NCBI GenBank assembly: GCA_041170785.1
Contig: JBEDND010000003.1
Location: 1 to 14,724 of the forward strand
Length of the DNA: 14,724 nucleotides
Reading direction: 5' to 3'
From: REEB481 sp041170785
Lineage (GTDB): Bacteria; Bacteroidota; Bacteroidia; NS11-12g; UBA955
Positions 1 to 7,956 of the stretch are shown here, piece after piece. Below the pieces are notes generated by a model. The model did no database searches, was not told the DNA's origin, and saw only the letters and a list, made by a program, of their open reading frames with translations. Every line of letters starts with the position of its first letter. The stretch's first letter is position 1. The position numbers and the translations under genes are program-made.

Positions 1-905
1 AGCACTGCTGAGCAAATAAAACCACTTTTCCCGAGGTTCAAGGCCAGGATCAGCAAACTCATGGTGAGGAATGAGGTTCCAATAAAAATCGACAGCATTC
101 TGCCAAATCGGTCGGCCAGGCGCCCGGAAATCAGGCGCACCAACAGCGATGCAACAATATACACGCTCATGTAAACCCCTTTGTTGCTGAAACCCAAAGC
201 TTCTGTATAATCGGGAATTACCGTAAGAATAACCCCTAAAGAAGCACACACCAGCAACATAATCACAGAGGGAACCCATACGTCTGTATCCATAATTCCG
301 CGCCTATCAATCCGCAGCAGCCTCAGCTGAAAACGCTGCCTTCGCCAAAGTGTTTCTGGCATACGTGAAAACAAATACAAGGCAATGGCAGCCGCAACGG
401 CAGAAACCACGTACATCCATTCGCGCGACAATATAGCAGCGGCAACTGGCCCGAGCGAAAAACCAATGGCTGTACCCACATTGCTAAGCAGTCCGTGTAT
501 GCCCATTGCTTCGGCCCTTCGGGAAGGATGAACGGTATCGGCGATGAAGGCCGTACTGCCTGTAGGCGTGAATCCTGTGCTCATGCCATGCATCAAACGC
601 AAGGCAAAAAACATGGTTACCAAATGTACCCAAGGATACAACAACCCGCAGATGAGCGTTGCAAGGGCGCCAATCATCATCACAGGTTTACGTCCGATGG
701 TATCTGTCAATACACCACTGAATGGCCGCGAAATCAGCGCCATTAAAGAAAAAGCGGGGATGACCAAACCTTTAAGGTCAGGTCTGCCTAGGTCGGTAAG
801 GTGCTTGTTAAATTCGGGAACAGGCAGGTTGAAGCTGCAGAAAAACATCAATGAACCCAGGCTCATCAACCAAAACTGCGGTGGAAACGCAATGCGTTCA
901 GCCAT
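1..905 (-). CDS. MFS transporter, N-terminal part (3' end outside window)
   Basis: This is a major facilitator superfamily membrane transporter, probably an efflux pump; its substrate cannot be told. The reading frame is open from the ATG at 905-903 to the window edge, giving 301 residues, so the last third or so is missing. The family's motif A, in the loop after helix 2, is clear at residues 64-76 (GVLTDTIGRKPVM). A degenerate second copy lies at 261-270 (GRLADRFGRM), as expected for the second six-helix half. An arginine in helix 4 (R103) and the GFSLGP stretch near 148-153 fit motifs B and C. Several strongly hydrophobic segments are visible. The start overlaps the end of nadE by 8 bases (ATGGCTGA), which suggests coupled translation as the third gene of the barrel-nadE-MFS operon. 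Family call is secure; role is open. Confidence 0.9.
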   Translation of the reverse strand, partial: MAERIAFPPQFWLMSLGSLMFFCSFNLPVPEFNKHLTDLGRPDLKGLVIPAFSLMALISRPFSGVLTDTIGRKPVMMIGALATLICGLLYPWVHLVTMFFALRLMHGMSTGFTPTGSTAFIADTVHPSRRAEAMGIHGLLSNVGTAIGFSLGPVAAAILSREWMYVVSAVAAAIALYLFSRMPETLWRRQRFQLRLLRIDRRGIMDTDVWVPSVIMLLVCASLGVILTVIPDYTEALGFSNKGVYMSVYIVASLLVRLISGRLADRFGRMLSIFIGTSFLTMSLLILALNLGKSGFICSAV

Positions 906-2532
906 GTTTCGATACCAGCGGCATCCTTCTTCCGTTGCCAAACGCCTTACTGCTTACCCGTAAAATGGGCGGCGCTTGAAATCGCTTGTATTCATTGCGG
1001 TGCACCATTCGAATCACGCGGTGCACGAGGTCAGCATCAAAACCTGCATTCACCAGTTGAGCCATACCTTTTTGTTCTTCGATGTACTGAAAGAGCAAAT
1101 CGTCAAGCACGGCGTAAGGCGGCAGCGAATCCTGATCTTTTTGGTTTGGCCTTAATTCTGCGCTGGGCTCCTTGGTGATGATGGTTTCTGGAATTAGGGG
1201 TTCATCTTTGTTGATGTAGGCAGCCAATGCGTACACACTGGTTTTGTACACATCTCCAATTGGACTGAGACCACCGCACAAATCACCGTACAAGGTGCTG
1301 TAGCCCACCGCCATTTCACTTTTATTGGAAGTATTCAGCAACAAGTGATTATGTTTATTGCTGTAGGCCATAAGAAACAGTGCACGTACCCGCGCCTGTA
1401 TATTCTCTTCTGTTACATCAGGTGGTAAGGCACCAAAAGCCGGCTGTAATGATTCAAGGGTGCCGGAAAAAACCTGCGTAATGGGCAGTAATAAATAAGG
1501 GTTCCCCAAATTCTCAGACAGCCATTGAGCGTCGCTGATTGATCCTTCGCTGGAATATGGAGACGGCATCAACAGGGCCTGTACATTGGAAGCACCCAAA
1601 GCCCGGCAGGCTAATGCCTGAACAACGGCACTGTCAATACCTCCTGAAGCACCCACCACAAGCTTCCTAAATCCGTTTTTGGCACAATATTCCCTGATTC
1701 CAAAAACGATGGCATCATGCAATAATGCCATGGGCTCGGTCTGGTTTGCGGACAAAGGAGCTTCCGCGCGCAACCCATCTTCTCCCAATTCCACATAGGC
1801 GAGGTGTTCTTTAAATCTCGGCAATTCAAGAACCACATTGCCCGCAGCATCCACCACCATGCTGTTTCCATCGAAAATAAGGTCGGCGTGTGCACCTACT
1901 TGATTTACATAAACCACAGGCAACTGATACCTTCGGGCATTGTCTTGCAGCACTTCCCTGCGTTTCACTTCCTTTCCTAGATCAAAGGGAGAGGCAGCAG
2001 GGTTGATGAGCAATGCTACCTGCGCTGTTTTCAATTCGTCAAGCGGAACACGGGCATACGAAAAATCATTGTGGCGATCCCAAAGGTCTTCACATATTAG
2101 CACACCGGTTTTCACTCCTTGGATGTCATCCAGGTGCAGTGCTGCCGAAGGCTCAAAATAGCGCGCTTCATGAAAAACATCATAGGTAGGCAACAGGCTT
2201 TTGTGATGCACCGACAATACAGCGCCATCACGCAGCACAAAGGCCGCATTGTGCAACGACCGGCCCATACCCGCGTTTCGATCTACAGAACCTACAATAC
2301 ACGTAATACCATGACAGGCGGCAGCTATGTCATGCACGCTGTCCATACATGCGTCAACAAACCAATCGTAATCCAAAAAATCTTCCGGCGGATAGCCGCA
2401 AACAGCCAGTTCACTAAACACAATCAGCGCTGCCCCTTCAGAACTTGCCTGTGCAATAGCATTTTTAATTTTCGTGCGGTTGCCCTCGAAATCACCAATT
2501 AGGTAATTCAATTGGGCCAGACAAATTTTCAT
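898..2532 (-). CDS. nadE: Glutamine-dependent NAD+ synthase
   Basis: This cytosolic enzyme makes the last step of NAD biosynthesis: ATP-dependent amidation of nicotinic acid adenine dinucleotide with ammonia from glutamine. The 544 residues hold both expected domains. The N-terminal nitrilase-type glutaminase has its Glu-Lys-Cys triad at E41 (FSELAVCGYPPEDFL), K111 (HHKSLLPTYDVF) and C147 (LICEDLWD). The C-terminal synthase has the ATP pyrophosphatase P-loop SGGIDS at 296-301 and the NTSNKSEMAVGYSTLYGD signature. Length is usual for the two-domain form. The start 13 bases after the barrel gene's stop and the 8-base overlap with the MFS gene place it in the middle of a minus-strand operon. I recall nadE lying next to gldB in many Flavobacteriia; here they are separated by the barrel gene and lie on opposite strands. 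Confidence 0.97.
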   Translation of the reverse strand: MKICLAQLNYLIGDFEGNRTKIKNAIAQASSEGAALIVFSELAVCGYPPEDFLDYDWFVDACMDSVHDIAAACHGITCIVGSVDRNAGMGRSLHNAAFVLRDGAVLSVHHKSLLPTYDVFHEARYFEPSAALHLDDIQGVKTGVLICEDLWDRHNDFSYARVPLDELKTAQVALLINPAASPFDLGKEVKRREVLQDNARRYQLPVVYVNQVGAHADLIFDGNSMVVDAAGNVVLELPRFKEHLAYVELGEDGLRAEAPLSANQTEPMALLHDAIVFGIREYCAKNGFRKLVVGASGGIDSAVVQALACRALGASNVQALLMPSPYSSEGSISDAQWLSENLGNPYLLLPITQVFSGTLESLQPAFGALPPDVTEENIQARVRALFLMAYSNKHNHLLLNTSNKSEMAVGYSTLYGDLCGGLSPIGDVYKTSVYALAAYINKDEPLIPETIITKEPSAELRPNQKDQDSLPPYAVLDDLLFQYIEEQKGMAQLVNAGFDADLVHRVIRMVHRNEYKRFQAPPILRVSSKAFGNGRRMPLVSKHG

Positions 2533-2545
2533 TTAAGCCCTTGAT

Positions 2546-3304
2546 TCAGAAGAAAACACCCACGTTCAGTGCAAGAAAATTGCCACGGCCAACAGCGGCG
2601 GCATCTCTAAGGAAATCGTTGAGCCCGTTGTCAAAACGCAAACCCAAATTCAGCATGGTTGATCCGCTGATGCGGTATTCAACACCGGCGCCCATTACCA
2701 TGGAAAAACGCAGGATCGACACATCATCACGAAAAACACCTTCCCCGGAGCGTCCATTGAAATCATTTTCAGTGCCGTTGGGTGTGTATTTCTTGGAAAC
2801 ATACACAGGATTAGACCAAGTGCGTACGGCATTATTGATCAGAAATGATGGCGCAATTCCAAACTGTCCGTACCAAATGAACTTTCCAATTTCATTGGTT
2901 TTCAATTTTAATGCCACCGGAAGTTGCACGTACTGAAGTTTATAATCGAATGAAACGTCAGCATAAGGCTGCGCAAAACCTCCGCGGTAATAAATAAGCG
3001 TATCCTGATGATCCAGGCTCAGAGACATGCTGCTAACCAGCATTTCCACCGACAATGCATAGTTTTCACTAAAAGATCGGTCGGCCATCAGGCCATAGGA
3101 AAAACCGAGGCCAAGTCCATCTGATTTCACCTGATCGTTGAGGGCCTGCATCCAGGAGAAGTTTGGCGAGGCTTTAAACCCCAAACGCAACTTCCTCACC
3201 GAAGGCATTTCTGTTTTTTGTTGCGAAACGGCAACTTGTGCGCACAAACCTAAACAAGCCATCAGCAGGAACCCTTTTCTTTGCAGGCTGATTCTTCTGA
3301 ACAT
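2546..3304 (-). CDS. PorT-like outer-membrane beta-barrel protein
   Basis: This is a predicted outer-membrane beta-barrel of about 252 residues, resembling the PorT/SprT protein needed for type IX secretion. Residues 1-28 form a signal peptide: basic MFRRISLQRKG, a hydrophobic stretch, then cleavage near VAVS/QQ. The mature protein opens with the family-like LRLGFKASPNFSWM. It continues with alternating polar and hydrophobic strands, the segment LKLKTNEIGKFIWYGQFG (near 150-170), and a terminal phenylalanine (NVGVFF) typical of barrel proteins. The gene is first in the operon with nadE and the MFS gene. The chosen ATG (3304-3302) overlaps the ATG of divergent gldB; an in-frame ATG at 3319 would add MNFAT and lengthen the overlap. 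A neighbouring gldB supports a secretion or gliding role, but a general PorT-family barrel with another job cannot be excluded. Confidence 0.8.
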   Translation of the reverse strand: MFRRISLQRKGFLLMACLGLCAQVAVSQQKTEMPSVRKLRLGFKASPNFSWMQALNDQVKSDGLGLGFSYGLMADRSFSENYALSVEMLVSSMSLSLDHQDTLIYYRGGFAQPYADVSFDYKLQYVQLPVALKLKTNEIGKFIWYGQFGIAPSFLINNAVRTWSNPVYVSKKYTPNGTENDFNGRSGEGVFRDDVSILRFSMVMGAGVEYRISGSTMLNLGLRFDNGLNDFLRDAAAVGRGNFLALNVGVFF

Positions 3305-4316
3305 GGTTGCGAAGTTCATAAAAAAATACGGTACGTGGGCAGTGCTTTCCATGATGCTTGGCTGTGGCAGGACTGCTGAACCCAAATATGAAATCAAGGA
3401 TGTATTTACTGCACTGGAACAGAAGTCCCAAGGAAATTTAGACCCACAAGCATACCTGGACCTGAAGCGGAAGTTTGGGGTGTTTTTTGACTATTACACC
3501 CAGGAAGTACTTGGATTGTGGACTCCTTCTGATTCAGCAACTGCAGCCAGGCTTAACTTCTTCGCGCAGCGTAACAGTTACGTGCTGAAGCGAATCAAGG
3601 TTGCCAAACAAGCGTTGGCCATCCAAACCAAAGACATGGGAAAAATGCTCGCGGGCTGGTCCGAACAATTCCCTGCTGACTCCCTGCCTGAGATTTACGC
3701 CTACTATTCTCAGTTCAGCAATTACTTTACCTTGGCCGCTCCGTTAGCAAATGGCAAAGTCGCTTTGGGATATAGCGTTGAAATGTTCCTTGGCGATACA
3801 TTCATTGGCTACAAGAGTTTGGAATTGCCCAAATGGTATGGCCGTTTTACCCAGCCGGATCTGGTGCCGCCCATGTTGGCCATGGCACATCTGAATTACC
3901 TGTTTGACTCAGGCAATGCCAGAAACAATATGTTGGGCGAAATGATTTATTACGGTAAACTGTTGTATGCAACATCTGTCATTGCTTCCTGGATGGAAAT
4001 TTACCGCATTGCAGGCCTTTCTGAAGCTGAATGGAAATGGTGCCTGGAGGAAGAAGCAAACATCTGGAAACATTACCTCGATGCACAGGTATTATACAGC
4101 AGCATCCGCCTGGAATTCAGTCGTTATTTTATTGAAGGAAATGAAACCAGAGGCAGCGGAATCCCTGAACATTGCCCGCCTATGATTGGCAGATGGAGCG
4201 GTTACCGCATTGTGGAAGCATTCATGCGCAAAAACAAAAACATGAGCCTGAAAGACCTGATGCTGCTGAACGACCCGGAGCGCATCCTGCGGGAATCTGC
4301 CTATAAACCAAAATGA
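3303..4316 (+). CDS. gldB: Gliding motility lipoprotein GldB
   Basis: GldB is a lipoprotein required for Bacteroidota gliding and linked to the type IX secretion machinery. The 337-residue product starts with a basic N-terminus and a hydrophobic stretch ending in MLGC, so C21 is the likely lipid-modified cysteine, although the -3 residue is methionine rather than the usual leucine. Family-like features follow: YAYYSQFSNYFT, the GYSVEMFLGD segment, LGEMIYYGKLLY, and a conserved C-terminal stretch with MIGRWSGYRIVEAFM and RILRESAYKPK. Length is near the roughly 320 usual for GldB. I chose the ATG at 3303 because it places the signal sequence at the N-terminus; the upstream in-frame extension is antisense to the barrel gene. 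No gldC follows. Instead a thioesterase gene overlaps the stop by 4 bases (ATGA), implying translational coupling. Confidence 0.9.
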   Translation: MVAKFIKKYGTWAVLSMMLGCGRTAEPKYEIKDVFTALEQKSQGNLDPQAYLDLKRKFGVFFDYYTQEVLGLWTPSDSATAARLNFFAQRNSYVLKRIKVAKQALAIQTKDMGKMLAGWSEQFPADSLPEIYAYYSQFSNYFTLAAPLANGKVALGYSVEMFLGDTFIGYKSLELPKWYGRFTQPDLVPPMLAMAHLNYLFDSGNARNNMLGEMIYYGKLLYATSVIASWMEIYRIAGLSEAEWKWCLEEEANIWKHYLDAQVLYSSIRLEFSRYFIEGNETRGSGIPEHCPPMIGRWSGYRIVEAFMRKNKNMSLKDLMLLNDPERILRESAYKPK

Positions 4317-4768
4317 AGCCTCCATTTACACCTCCCGTATTTGAACCGAAAAATCCGGATTTCCGGGAAGACCTGCAGTTAATCATGCCCGGTCAGCACT
4401 TCATGAAGCATATTGGATTTGAATTGAACCTTGTGGAACCCGGACTTGCCGAAGGTCATATACACCTTGGTCAGCAACACCTGCAGCAGCATGGTTATTT
4501 ACACGGTGGCGTGAGTGCAACCGTTTGCGACTTGGTGATGGGCTTTGCCGCATGGACCTTGGTTCCCAAAGGCGCCGGTGTTGTTACTGCCGACCTGAAA
4601 ACAGACTACCATCTTCCCGGAATCGGTACTGTGCTTTATGGCCGGGGAAGGGTTGTCAAAACCGGCAACATGCTGCATTTCTGCGAAGCCGAACTATGGC
4701 TCGATGATGGCCCTGTGGTTGTGCGCGCCACGTCCATCATGTGTACCGTTGTCAAAGCGCTGCAATAA
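4313..4768 (+). CDS. PaaI-family hotdog-fold acyl-CoA thioesterase
   Basis: This is a 151-residue single hotdog-domain protein, predicted to hydrolyse acyl- or aryl-CoA thioesters in the cytosol. The hallmark is the HGG motif of the central helix at residues 64-66 (YLHGGVSATVCD), with D73 at the position usually catalytic in PaaI-type enzymes. The N-terminal HFMKHIGFELNLVEPGLAEG and the later DLKTDYHLP segment match the strands of this fold, and length is typical. Translation probably couples to gldB through the ATGA overlap. It occupies the place where I would expect gldC, although the sequence shows no similarity to GldC that I can recognise. The 3' end meets the converging ankyrin gene with only two bases between the stops. 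Substrate unknown; a housekeeping acyl-CoA role is likeliest. Confidence 0.87.
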   Translation: MKPPFTPPVFEPKNPDFREDLQLIMPGQHFMKHIGFELNLVEPGLAEGHIHLGQQHLQQHGYLHGGVSATVCDLVMGFAAWTLVPKGAGVVTADLKTDYHLPGIGTVLYGRGRVVKTGNMLHFCEAELWLDDGPVVVRATSIMCTVVKALQ

Positions 4769-4770
4769 GC

Positions 4771-6144
4771 TTAACTCCGTCTGGTTTTATACTTATTGAA
4801 TAATTCCTTCAACGGGGCATTGGATGCGCGCTTCACCTGCATTTTGAGTTGCTTTTGTTCTGCCGTGGTTAAAGCCTCCCAGGCGCCATGGGCCAGCAAT
4901 TGCCTGCATAGCTCCAAGGAACCATGACCGGTCGCTGCAAACAGCAGAGGTTCACCGTTTTGCTCAGGCACTTGCACGGATGCTCCATGTTGAAGCAGTA
5001 TGGAAACCAAAGCTGTGTTGCCCTCCTGCACCGCATATTGCAATGCGGTTTTAGCGTTCCCGTCCGGAATATCTACCTGTAATTGCGCACATTGCAATAA
5101 ACGTTGCAGCGCCAGACTTAACTGCCCACGCTGCACCAGAATATGCAACAGCGCGGCCTTGGATTCATCGCGCCGGTTTACGTCAAAACAGCCCCGATTA
5201 CAAGCCATGTTCAACAAAGTATCCAATAATAAATCCTGCCCATGTCGCGCCGCAGCGCACAATAAATCCTCCTCAGCGCCACATAACAGGTTCAAATAAG
5301 GCAAATACAACGCTGTCTCCTGTATGTTGCCACGCAGCAACTGATATTGCATGTTTGCGACGAGCATCGGCTGCAACACCTTAGCGGGCAGGGCGCTGAA
5401 TCGCTGAATGGCATTTCCGTATAAGGGCAAAGGGCCAAGCGTTGCATCCTTCAAGGAAGTAGCATATGGACCCGGAATCAGTATGCCCAGGGCTTTACCC
5501 TGTAAATTCACCACTGCCGATCCGAAAGTGGCACGCGTAAACTGTTCTTCGATAAACACCGATTTCTCCCCTTCATCTGCACCTATGGTGATGGGCTGAA
5601 GCGTTCCGTCGTCCATACAAACGTGCAACTCATCTCCCAATTTGATTGGCGTAAATGCTATGTTGAATATAGGTAAGATGGCAGTTCGTTTCAGTTGCCA
5701 CAAGGCGTAATTTTCGTCTATTCCACGCAAACCTGTGTACGCATGTACCAAGGGCCTTACTTCGTAAATGGCAGAATCTGGAATCTGTTTGGAAAGAAAA
5801 TGCGACGGAATCCAGAAACACTGCTCTTGTTGTATTTCGGCTACCTTCATACCGGCGCCAATGAGCAGGTTTGGTGCGATTAAAAAGGCTGCGCCTTGCG
5901 GTTGATATGGAACATCAGGAGTGTGATGAACATCTGCTGCAACAGTTCCTTTGTCGCTGCGCATCCGTACAAGCGCCTGCTTGGTAAAAATATAGCCTGT
6001 TGTTCCGGTGAAACGGGCAACTGGATTGGAAACCTGTGGATGTATCACGGATTGCGCTGAACCCGGAACGGGCAGCAACAACATAGCAAAGCCAAACAAG
6101 AACACCCTGTTCAGGAACATTGTCGGCGTGTTCCGTGACCACAT
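4771..6144 (-). CDS. Exported protein: inactive trypsin-like domain plus ankyrin repeats
   Basis: The 457-residue product has a signal peptide (hydrophobic core VFLFGFAMLLL, cleavage near GSA/Q at 30-31). A chymotrypsin-like fold follows at about 83-225, then helical ankyrin repeats at about 293-420, the clearest being TALQYAVQEGNTALVSILLQHGA. Strand motifs of trypsin-like peptidases are visible (GAAFLIAPNLL, NYALWQL, GSAVVNLQGKALGIL). By my hand alignment, however, the catalytic residues are replaced: His by M99, Asp by N145 and Ser by F207. It should therefore be a pseudoprotease, perhaps a binding or regulatory module. I chose the ATG at 6144 because it overlaps the upstream peptidase stop (TGATG), a coupling arrangement; the ATG at 6120 (MFLNRVFLFG) would give a more ordinary signal peptide. 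The partner is probably the M61 peptidase encoded just upstream. Confidence 0.75.
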   Translation of the reverse strand: MWSRNTPTMFLNRVFLFGFAMLLLPVPGSAQSVIHPQVSNPVARFTGTTGYIFTKQALVRMRSDKGTVAADVHHTPDVPYQPQGAAFLIAPNLLIGAGMKVAEIQQEQCFWIPSHFLSKQIPDSAIYEVRPLVHAYTGLRGIDENYALWQLKRTAILPIFNIAFTPIKLGDELHVCMDDGTLQPITIGADEGEKSVFIEEQFTRATFGSAVVNLQGKALGILIPGPYATSLKDATLGPLPLYGNAIQRFSALPAKVLQPMLVANMQYQLLRGNIQETALYLPYLNLLCGAEEDLLCAAARHGQDLLLDTLLNMACNRGCFDVNRRDESKAALLHILVQRGQLSLALQRLLQCAQLQVDIPDGNAKTALQYAVQEGNTALVSILLQHGASVQVPEQNGEPLLFAATGHGSLELCRQLLAHGAWEALTTAEQKQLKMQVKRASNAPLKELFNKYKTRRS

Positions 6145-7916
6145 CAATCCAGCAAAATATTCAGGATGTTTTGTACCGCGGCCGCCGTTTGTGCTTCCAG
6201 CTTCCAAGCAGCACGCGTAACTGTTTCGGGATTCAGTGTCAAGGTGCGGATCATTCCGGAGCGGCTCACCAATACCTCCACTTGCTGGTTGGCCTGTAGC
6301 AATCGGTTTACTTCATCCAACGAGTTCCCGGTTCGGCGGCCATCCACGGCTATCAATTCATCGTTGACATTCAGTCCGCCTTTCCATCCCGGCAGGTCGC
6401 GTTCCACATACTTTACCAACAGTCTGCCGTTTTCAAAAGCGGTACTTATTCCGAGGGTAGTTTCCGGTTTTCCCGGGTTGGTGGCCGAAATACCAGCTTT
6501 GGCAAGAATGGCAGCATAATCTGGTGTTTCGGTGCTTTCCACCAGCCTCCGTATTTCCGCACCCAGGCCGGCACCGCCCACTGCGTCGAGCATGGCGTAA
6601 AACTCATCATTGCTAAACCCGCGTTCGGGCCGCCTGAGGTATAAGTTCCAAAGTCCCTTCATCACATCATCCAGGTTGCGGGTTCCTGCCGTCCTTGAAG
6701 TAATCATGGCATCGAGCAGAAAGGCCAGTACTTGTCCTTTTCCATAATAACTGATGGTGGTATTTCGGCTGTTTTCGTTGGGCCGATACTCTCGAATCCA
6801 GGCGTCATGACTGCTTGCTGCAAGCGTTTGATAGAAGCGTCCGGGGCGCTGTTCCAGGTCGTTTATGGCCGCGGCCATTTTGCCAAGATACGCTTCGCGG
6901 GAATAGAACCCTGCTCGACGCAGGATGAGCTCATCGTAGTAGCTGGTGATTCCCTCAGCAACCCACAGCATATCGGTATGATTCTCTTTGCTGTAATCAA
7001 ATGGCCCCAATGCTTCAGGCCTGATGCGCTTCACGTTCCACAAATGCAGGTATTCATGTCCGCACAAACCCAAAAACTGCTTGTATCGCGTGGCGTTGTT
7101 CCATTGCCAACGTGGCATCATCACGGTACATGAGTTGGCGTGTTCCAGTCCGCCTCCTCCGGCTTCGGTGTTCAGTACGATGAACAAATAGCTTTTGCTC
7201 GGATGTTGTCCGAAAATCCCGGTTGTGGTATCGCAAATAGTCTTTAAATCATGCACAAAAACAGGCATATCATGATTTCCCGGACCAACCACCGCAACGG
7301 TATGCGGAACCCCATGAACCTGGAAATCAGCGGTTTGATAATTTCCGGCGATCAGCGGTGCATCCGCCAAAGCATCATAGTTTTCAAATGAAAATACATG
7401 TGCTTGGGTGCTTTTGGTTTGCGGAAGCGCCACATGAACTTGCTTCCAGGTATTGGGAAGCTGTACTTCCAAGGTTCCCGGTGCATCTTTTAATTGTTCG
7501 GCCAGCATAAACACCGAAGTTTGATGCAGAAACGCCATGTCGGCGTCGATGAATGAGGTGCGTACAGACCATTCAAACGCATAAACCTTGTAAGAAACCG
7601 TGATCGATTTCAAACCTTTCACCGGAAATTGCCAGGTGTTTTTATCGGTGCGGATATAAAGAACTTTTTGGCCATCAGCCACTGCGTTTACCTGTTCCAC
7701 ACTTTTGGCAAATTCCCGCAGCAAGTAGCTGCCGGGCGTCCAAGATGGCATGCGGATGTCAAGCACCTGTTCTTTGAATCCCGTGATGTGCATGCTTACT
7801 TCAGCGTAATGCGTGTGCGGCTCAGGGAATGAAACACGGTAGTTTATGTGTGGTGTGGAAAGAAGTTCCATGGTGGTCAGGCTGGTGATGCATAGCGACA
7901 AAATGGTACGGCGCAT
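6144..7916 (-). CDS. M61-family metallopeptidase with C-terminal PDZ domain
   Basis: This is a zinc metallopeptidase of the M61 (glycyl aminopeptidase-like) family, 590 residues. The N-terminal beta-rich domain includes the family signature INYRVSFPEPHTHYAEV near 24-40. The catalytic domain carries HEYLHLWNVKRIRP at 287-300, so H287 and H291 are zinc ligands and E288 the catalytic base. The third ligand is E321 in WVAEGITSYY. A PDZ domain follows at about 483-565 (LPGWKGGLNVNDELIAVDG). All active-site residues are intact. The first 20 residues (MRRTILSLCITSLTTMELL) could be a weak signal peptide. A second ATG at 7871 would remove it and give a cytosolic enzyme, so location is uncertain. The stop overlaps the start of the ankyrin gene, and a promoter-like element lies just upstream. 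Confidence 0.93.
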   Translation of the reverse strand: MRRTILSLCITSLTTMELLSTPHINYRVSFPEPHTHYAEVSMHITGFKEQVLDIRMPSWTPGSYLLREFAKSVEQVNAVADGQKVLYIRTDKNTWQFPVKGLKSITVSYKVYAFEWSVRTSFIDADMAFLHQTSVFMLAEQLKDAPGTLEVQLPNTWKQVHVALPQTKSTQAHVFSFENYDALADAPLIAGNYQTADFQVHGVPHTVAVVGPGNHDMPVFVHDLKTICDTTTGIFGQHPSKSYLFIVLNTEAGGGGLEHANSCTVMMPRWQWNNATRYKQFLGLCGHEYLHLWNVKRIRPEALGPFDYSKENHTDMLWVAEGITSYYDELILRRAGFYSREAYLGKMAAAINDLEQRPGRFYQTLAASSHDAWIREYRPNENSRNTTISYYGKGQVLAFLLDAMITSRTAGTRNLDDVMKGLWNLYLRRPERGFSNDEFYAMLDAVGGAGLGAEIRRLVESTETPDYAAILAKAGISATNPGKPETTLGISTAFENGRLLVKYVERDLPGWKGGLNVNDELIAVDGRRTGNSLDEVNRLLQANQQVEVLVSRSGMIRTLTLNPETVTRAAWKLEAQTAAAVQNILNILLD

Positions 7917-7921
7917 GAGCG

Positions 7922-7950
7922 CAAAATTAAGTAGCTTGCCTGCAATTCAA
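7922..7950 (-). promoter_or_regulatory. Putative Bacteroidota-type promoter for the M61 peptidase
   Basis: On the minus strand, TAATTTTG (7929-7922) matches the -7 consensus TAnnTTTG, and TTG (7950-7948) lies 18 bases upstream, within the known spacing range for the -33 element. Transcription would begin about 4-6 bases further, practically at the annotated ATG (7916). This implies either a leaderless message or use of the ATG at 7871. The motif is short and AT-rich, so a chance match is possible. Confidence 0.4.
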
Positions 7951-7956
7951 TGACTC

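Noticed and set aside
544..963. A 139-codon plus-strand frame
   Set aside because: It is antisense to the MFS gene and the end of nadE, both of which have clear family motifs.
3138..3302. N-terminal extension of GldB by 55 residues
   Set aside because: The extension is antisense to the barrel gene's signal peptide region and would bury the lipoprotein signal in the interior.
4771..6144. Active trypsin-like protease
   Set aside because: The positions of the catalytic His, Asp and Ser do not carry those residues in my alignment.
6145..6207. N-terminal extension of the ankyrin protein by 21 residues
   Set aside because: It overlaps the peptidase coding end and would place a charged, Gly-rich stretch before the signal peptide; the TGATG junction is a better start.
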